64,000 bases of DNA from Carex sylvatica (taxonomy: Eukaryota > Streptophyta > Magnoliopsida > Poales > Cyperaceae), in NCBI GenBank assembly GCA_964058845.1, contig CAXKVR010000048.1, forward strand, positions 434,001 to 498,000, written 5' to 3'. This document shows, piece after piece, positions 60,395 through 64,000 of this stretch. The notes under the pieces were generated by a model. That model was not told the DNA's origin. It was given only the letters and a program-made list of their open reading frames with translations, and ran no database searches. The position numbers were made by a program, and so were the translations under genes. The number at the start of each line of letters is the position of its first letter. Within the stretch, counting starts at the first letter, position 1.

Positions 60395-63300
60395 ATGGCA
60401 GCACAGAACAATAATAATAATGCAGACAAGGTGTTTGTTGTAATGCCTGAGACAGATGAGGATGGATTATCTCTTTTGTCATGGGTTCTTAATTATTTCT
60501 CCCAGGATAAAACAAAAATCATCATCACTCGTGTCACGACTTTACCTTTTGAAGGTTTGTACCTATATATTACTACCTTTATTTTATTCTTAATCATATC
60601 AGAGAGATTAAGATTTCAAATCATGGTATAGACGTATAGTAGTAGTACCAACCAATGCTGATTGTTTACAAACTATGACAAACAGAATTACTGGATCTTC
60701 ATCAGATGTATGAGTTTGTAGTACAGATGGATTTGGTTCTGAACAAGTACCTTCAACACTGTGTTACATACAAGGTGCATTGTACCATTTTATTTTTGTT
60801 TTCCACAACTTTCTTTTCTTTTTTTTTTAACTTCTGTCGTCTTTAGTTTTCCGTGAAAAGAGGAATTTGAGAAGCCGAGTAATAATAATAGACATTTTGT
60901 TCATAGTTTCAAGCTGAGAAATTGTTCCACAAGGCAGATGATATTGCTGATGGAATTGTGCAAGTCATTGCAAAACATGGAATCAACAACCTTGTCATGT
61001 GTTCAACTGCAAATAGGTACTGACACAAAATATAGATCGATATACCTCAATCAGTAAATGAAAAGGGGATGAATTAGCTAGTATTGTGATAAACCAAAAA
61101 AATAATCTGAATTACAAATGTCATCTTCTCGAGTTTTATGAAAACAAGACAATTCTCCAAAAGTGATGTGCCAAATTTCAAAAATTACAAATTGAAGTGA
61201 TATGACGGATCTGGCATCAGAGACAGCAATCAAAGTGAGGCGAGAAGCAAATCTGTCGTGCAAGCTGTGGTTTGTCTCCGACGGAAACCTTATATTCACT
61301 AGGTAAAATTAAAGTTCAAATGTGCCTACTTTTAATTTCTTTATGTGCTTTCATTTGATAGTTTTTAACTGTTAAATTCAAGTCAAAGTGAGAATTTATG
61401 CATCAATCAGAGCATAGATAAGGTTTTAAACATATAGCATCCGACAACCTCCCATTTCCTTTTAATTAAAAAGAAAGGCAAAGTCCACCATCTGCACCCC
61501 AAAAATTGAGAAAATGACAAGTCCATCAATACAACCATTCAAAATTGTTTGAGCTTCTAACTGGCACCAGTTTCATCAGCATCTATGTATACTATATTGG
61601 TCACTGTATACAATTATATGGTTGGTATGGTATAACTTGTTGTTTTGTTAATCATTTAGTTATGCTCTTCATACTCTTTTGCAGAGTAAATTTGTTCAGC
61701 TCTGAATTTTGAATGACCTTTCTTATAGGGATCCAGTAGTAAATTTGTCAAGCACATCTTCCGGATCCAGTAGTGAGTCCACAATAGAAGAGGTGATACT
61801 GTTGTTTTTTATATTTCATATAACTCATTTTATAGAAAATGTTTGTTGGCTCACTTTAGATTTCACCTTTGCAATCCAACTGTGACAGTATTTTGAGACC
61901 ATAATAGCAAACCTTTTTTCTGTGTTTTCTAGAAATATGGACATTAAAGAGTTAACAATAAGATCACAATCATGGTGCCCTGCTTGAGTTTCACACCGAG
62001 CATTGAACAAACTGAAAGAAATCTAAGCTTTCTGTATATTTTTGTCTCATTAAGACAAGTGTTTTACTATTTGATTGAGGTTTTCTTTCTTAGGGAGATA
62101 TTGATGTAGATGCTTCTTTAATTTTGATGCTTCACGAGACATCCATAAAAGCTGACAACTTGGAAAAGATGGTTGAAGAATTTTTTGGGGCCCACAAGAA
62201 AATGGCTCACCTAGTAGTAATGAGTTTAAGACTTTTTCTCCTTATATTGCTTTTAAAATAATAATAATTTCTTACAATAAATACATTTTTGCTGTAATTG
62301 TATATTAGTGCTTAATTTATGACTTAAAATTGCAGAACAAGCTAGCAAAGAATTCACAGCAAAAAGAGCAAGAAATTAGAGATCTCAAGGAAAATTTAGA
62401 GAGGGAAAAGCAAGAAAAGGATCAATTAAGACGAGAAATTGAAGAGAACGAGCATAAGAAAATAGAAGAAATTGAACAAATCACGAAAGAGATTGACCTC
62501 CTCAGAATCCAAAGAGATGAAGATTTCAACCAGATTCAAGTGGCACATGAGAGGAGGCTTGCCTTGGAAGAACAAGTTTCTGATTTGGAATTCCTTGTTA
62601 ATGAGCTATGCATGCAAAAAGAAAAGATGCATTATGGCTCCTCTACAGCATTGAACTCAGAGTTTTCCTTGCAAGAACTGCAGCAAGCAACTGAGAATTT
62701 TAGTGAATCACTGAAGATTGGAGAAGGTGCATTTGGACCCGTTTACAAAGGTTCTCTTCGTCGAACCACAGTAGCAATTAAGTTGTTGCGTTCCCAGAGT
62801 ATACAGGGATTGTCACAATTCCAACAAGAGGTAGTTAATTTTATGCATGAAAATATAATTAAGGTTCAGCGAGAACCAGAGTATGGCTGAATTAAGCTAT
62901 CCACTTTAAGGGATGCAATTCTAGATTAGCATCTACAGTGGTGATCTTTGATATACCCTAATTTTTTTACACCTTATATTTATAATTATATATAACATTG
63001 TTAAATTTTTGTTTAAATATTTTTAAGATATTTTCCTTCCTTAATTACAGATTACCATTCTCACTAAAGTGAGGCACCAAAATCTAGTAAACCTCATAGG
63101 AGCTTGCTCAGAAGTATCAGCACTTGTATATGAGTACTTATCTAATGGCAGCCTTGAGGATCGTTTGACCTGTGCCAACAACACCCCACCTCTGACATGG
63201 CATGTGCGGACCCGTATCATCGGTGAGATCTGCCTCGCTCTCATTTTCCTCCACTCAAACAAGCCCCAACTAGTAGTCCATGGAGATCTCAAGCCTGGAA

Positions 63301-63986
63301 ACATTCTCCTTGACACCAATTTGGTGAGTAAACTCAGTGACTTTGGCATTTCTCGCCTCCTGAAACAAACAGACACCAACTCAACTGCTTTCCACAAAAC
63401 AAGTCGTCCAGCAGGAACATTATCATACAATGACCCTGAGTATTATTCAACTGGGATTCTGACACCAAAATCAGACATCTACTCCTTGGGCATCATTATC
63501 CTTCGTCTCTTAACAGGAAAGCCTCCAATGAACATAGCAAGACAAGTGGAAGATGCAATGAGTAACAATATGTTGTCGTCAGTGATTGATGAGTCAGCTG
63601 GGGCATGGCCCTTTGAGCAAGCTAAGGAGCTAGCAAAGATAGCACTAAGATGTGCCGAGATATCTAGAAGCCAACGGCCTGATCTTGTTAATGAGGTGTG
63701 GGTAGTGGTTGAACCCTTGATGAAGGCTGCTTGTACTTACGTGGAACTGGCGGAAGAGAGCATACCATCACACTTCATCTGTCCAATATATCAGGAAGTG
63801 ATGAAGGATCCTTGTATTGCAGCAGATGGGTTCACATATGATGCAGAGGCAATAAAACAGTGGCTCAGTACAGGTCATAACACATCTCCAATGACCAACT
63901 TGTCACTTCCACATCACGATCTGATTCCAAATCGCGTGCTTCGTTCTGCTATTCATGAATGGCTTCAGAGCCACCCACAATCTTAA
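60395..63986 (+). CDS. U-box E3 ligase with USP and protein kinase domains (PUB32/33-like)
   Basis: Eight exons: 60395-60554, 60686-60774, 60907-61016, 61198-61302, 61729-61792, 62094-62216, 62336-62830, 63051-63986, giving 693 residues. The N-terminus (DKVFVVMPETDEDGLSLLSW onward, to LWFVSDGNLIFTR near residue 155) is a universal-stress-protein-like domain. A Lys/Glu-rich coiled coil (about 220-310) follows. The kinase has GEGAFGPVYKG (about 348), VAIKLL, HGDLKPGN (459-466) and DFG (479-481). The catalytic-loop motif reads HGD rather than HRD, so it is a non-RD type. The C-terminal U-box (about 616-690) begins HFICPIYQEVMKDPCIAADG, then FTYDAEAIKQWL and NRVLRSAIHEWLQS. It is a predicted cytoplasmic ubiquitin ligase with phosphorylation capacity. 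The junction of exons 3 and 4 is the least certain. The CDS is complete, 14 bases before the window end. Confidence 0.9.
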
Positions 63987-64000
63987 TCCAAGTTTGTTTG

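Overview
This is nuclear DNA from a flowering plant, most likely a eudicot. The genes are intron-rich with GT-AG (and one AT-AC) splice sites, they encode plant-specific proteins, and they are separated by AT-rich DNA full of transposons. I could not determine the species. All exon boundaries come from reading splice sites, frame and family similarity by eye; nothing was computed.

Layout. 1-549 is the broken end of a Ty3/gypsy protease region. 549-7480 is a decayed Mutator-like element (MULE): a transposase pseudogene on the minus strand (about 5638-7480) converging on a plant mobile domain (PMD) gene on the plus strand (3367-5231). The inner part of this element is repeated as a large inverted copy (549-3252 against 3367-6032), so about 5.4 kb forms a giant hairpin. 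8988-9443 holds only the first two coding exons of a plastid FabZ dehydratase. Intact genes follow: a FANTASTIC FOUR-like protein (11508-12367, +), auxin-binding protein 1 (14164-15691, +), glutathione synthetase (17574-23301, -, 12 exons, one intron of the minor-spliceosome AT-AC type), AP-5 complex subunit mu (29626-34378, -), a small charged protein of unknown function (37263-37939, -), F-box/LRR protein FBL4 (39593-44193, -), a membrane-anchored ARM-repeat protein (45377-48293, -) and a USP/kinase/U-box E3 ligase (60395-63986, +). The stretches 23.7-28.3 kb and 50-60 kb are mostly gene debris and transposons: PPR and AATF-like fragments, a dead hAT transposase, a tRNA-derived SINE, and a CACTA-type end with ankyrin-channel and GC-rich exon fragments nearby.

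A family of short inverted-repeat elements runs through the window. Its members have different interiors but share ends built on CGTATCC, and several have 9-bp target duplications, which points to Mutator-type non-autonomous elements. One sits 90-370 bp upstream of the start codon of six of the eight expressed-looking genes. Other MITEs here show clean 8-bp (hAT-like) or 9-10-bp (MULE-like) target duplications. The genes are ordinary housekeeping, signalling and trafficking genes and do not form a functional cluster. The unusual content is the MULE/PMD hairpin, the promoter-biased MITE group, the AT-AC intron in GSH2 and several foldback elements.
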